Positions 34,752 to 34,807 of a stretch of DNA of 34,807 bases are shown in pieces (the first letter of the stretch is position 1; the number at the start of each line of letters is the position of its first letter). The translations under genes were made by a program, and so were the position numbers. The DNA is from Companilactobacillus versmoldensis DSM 14857 = KCTC 3814 (GTDB lineage Bacteria > Bacillota > Bacilli > Lactobacillales > Lactobacillaceae). The stretch is taken from positions 22,700-57,506 of the forward strand of contig NZ_AZFA01000014.1 of the NCBI RefSeq assembly GCF_001434295.1, written 5' to 3'. The notes below the pieces were generated by a model. The model searched no databases and was not told the DNA's origin. It worked only from the letters and a program-made list of their open reading frames with translations.

Positions 34752-34796
34752 AAAAGATTCCCAATCCACTGTTATCAGTGCAATTGGGAATCTTTT
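34752..34796. terminator. Long hairpin, bidirectional terminator
   Basis: AAAAGATTCCCAAT (34752-34765) pairs with ATTGGGAATCTTTT (34783-34796); inside, ACTG-TTAT-CAGT extends the stem. It starts 20 bases after the repeat. Confidence 0.9.
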
Positions 34797-34807
34797 GGGT
34801 CTAAACT

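Noticed and set aside
34732-34807. Second CRISPR repeat or spacers after the first repeat
   Set aside because: Scanning for GTTTTTG or GCCAAAAC in the remaining 76 bases finds neither; the sequence is a terminator hairpin.

Overview
The window looks like chromosomal DNA from a low-GC Gram-positive bacterium of the Lactobacillaceae. The evidence is a bleomycin-hydrolase type PepC, TTG/GTG starts behind strong Shine-Dalgarno sites, and the Bacillus-like order radA-yacL-gltX-cysS-mrnC-rlmB-sigH-rpmG-secE-nusG-rplKA-rplJL and tadA-ffs-dnaX-ebfC-recR-yaaL-tmk-darA-holB-yabA-rsmI, plus a folT gene with a THF riboswitch. A Companilactobacillus-type lactobacillus is my best guess, but genus cannot be fixed by eye.

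Layout: 1-1541 is a small accessory block with the start of a divergent LysR-type regulator, a hexapeptide acyltransferase gene broken by a 10-bp tandem duplication, and a short-chain dehydrogenase. 1557-3939 (minus strand) is GNAT-rpiA-pepC. 4064-11311 is housekeeping: dUTPase, RadA, PIN/TRAM protein, two aminoacyl-tRNA synthetases, Mini-RNase III and a 23S rRNA methyltransferase. 11396-15543 is the sigma factor/transcription/ribosome block, with promoters, two L1-type mRNA sites and an L10 leader. 15616-17180 holds an RsmC-like methyltransferase, a small membrane protein, tadA and the SRP RNA. An MFS transporter (17248-18501) sits between the SRP RNA and the dnaX replication/repair operon. 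21739-25654 runs from tmk to an acyl-ACP thioesterase. 25721-26410 is a THF riboswitch and folT. 26473-28739 is tsaB-rimI-tsaD (tRNA t6A synthesis and protein acetylation).

The most striking part is 28860-34796, a type II-A CRISPR-Cas locus resembling S. thermophilus CRISPR1 in its compact Cas9 (1130 codons), long Csn2 and tracrRNA. Its state is unusual. cas9 has two in-frame nonsense codons (codons 55 and 595) with no frameshift, and the RuvC-I catalytic Asp is Asn (residue 10). The tracrRNA between cas9 and cas1 is intact and can pair with 33 of the 36 repeat bases. cas1, cas2 and csn2 are intact. The 'array' is one perfect 36-nt repeat next to an intact ATTTGAG leader anchor, with no spacer or second repeat before a long terminator. 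So the effector is disabled and the memory is empty, while the RNA and adaptation parts are preserved. The comparison with S. thermophilus is from memory of those sequences; no search was run.
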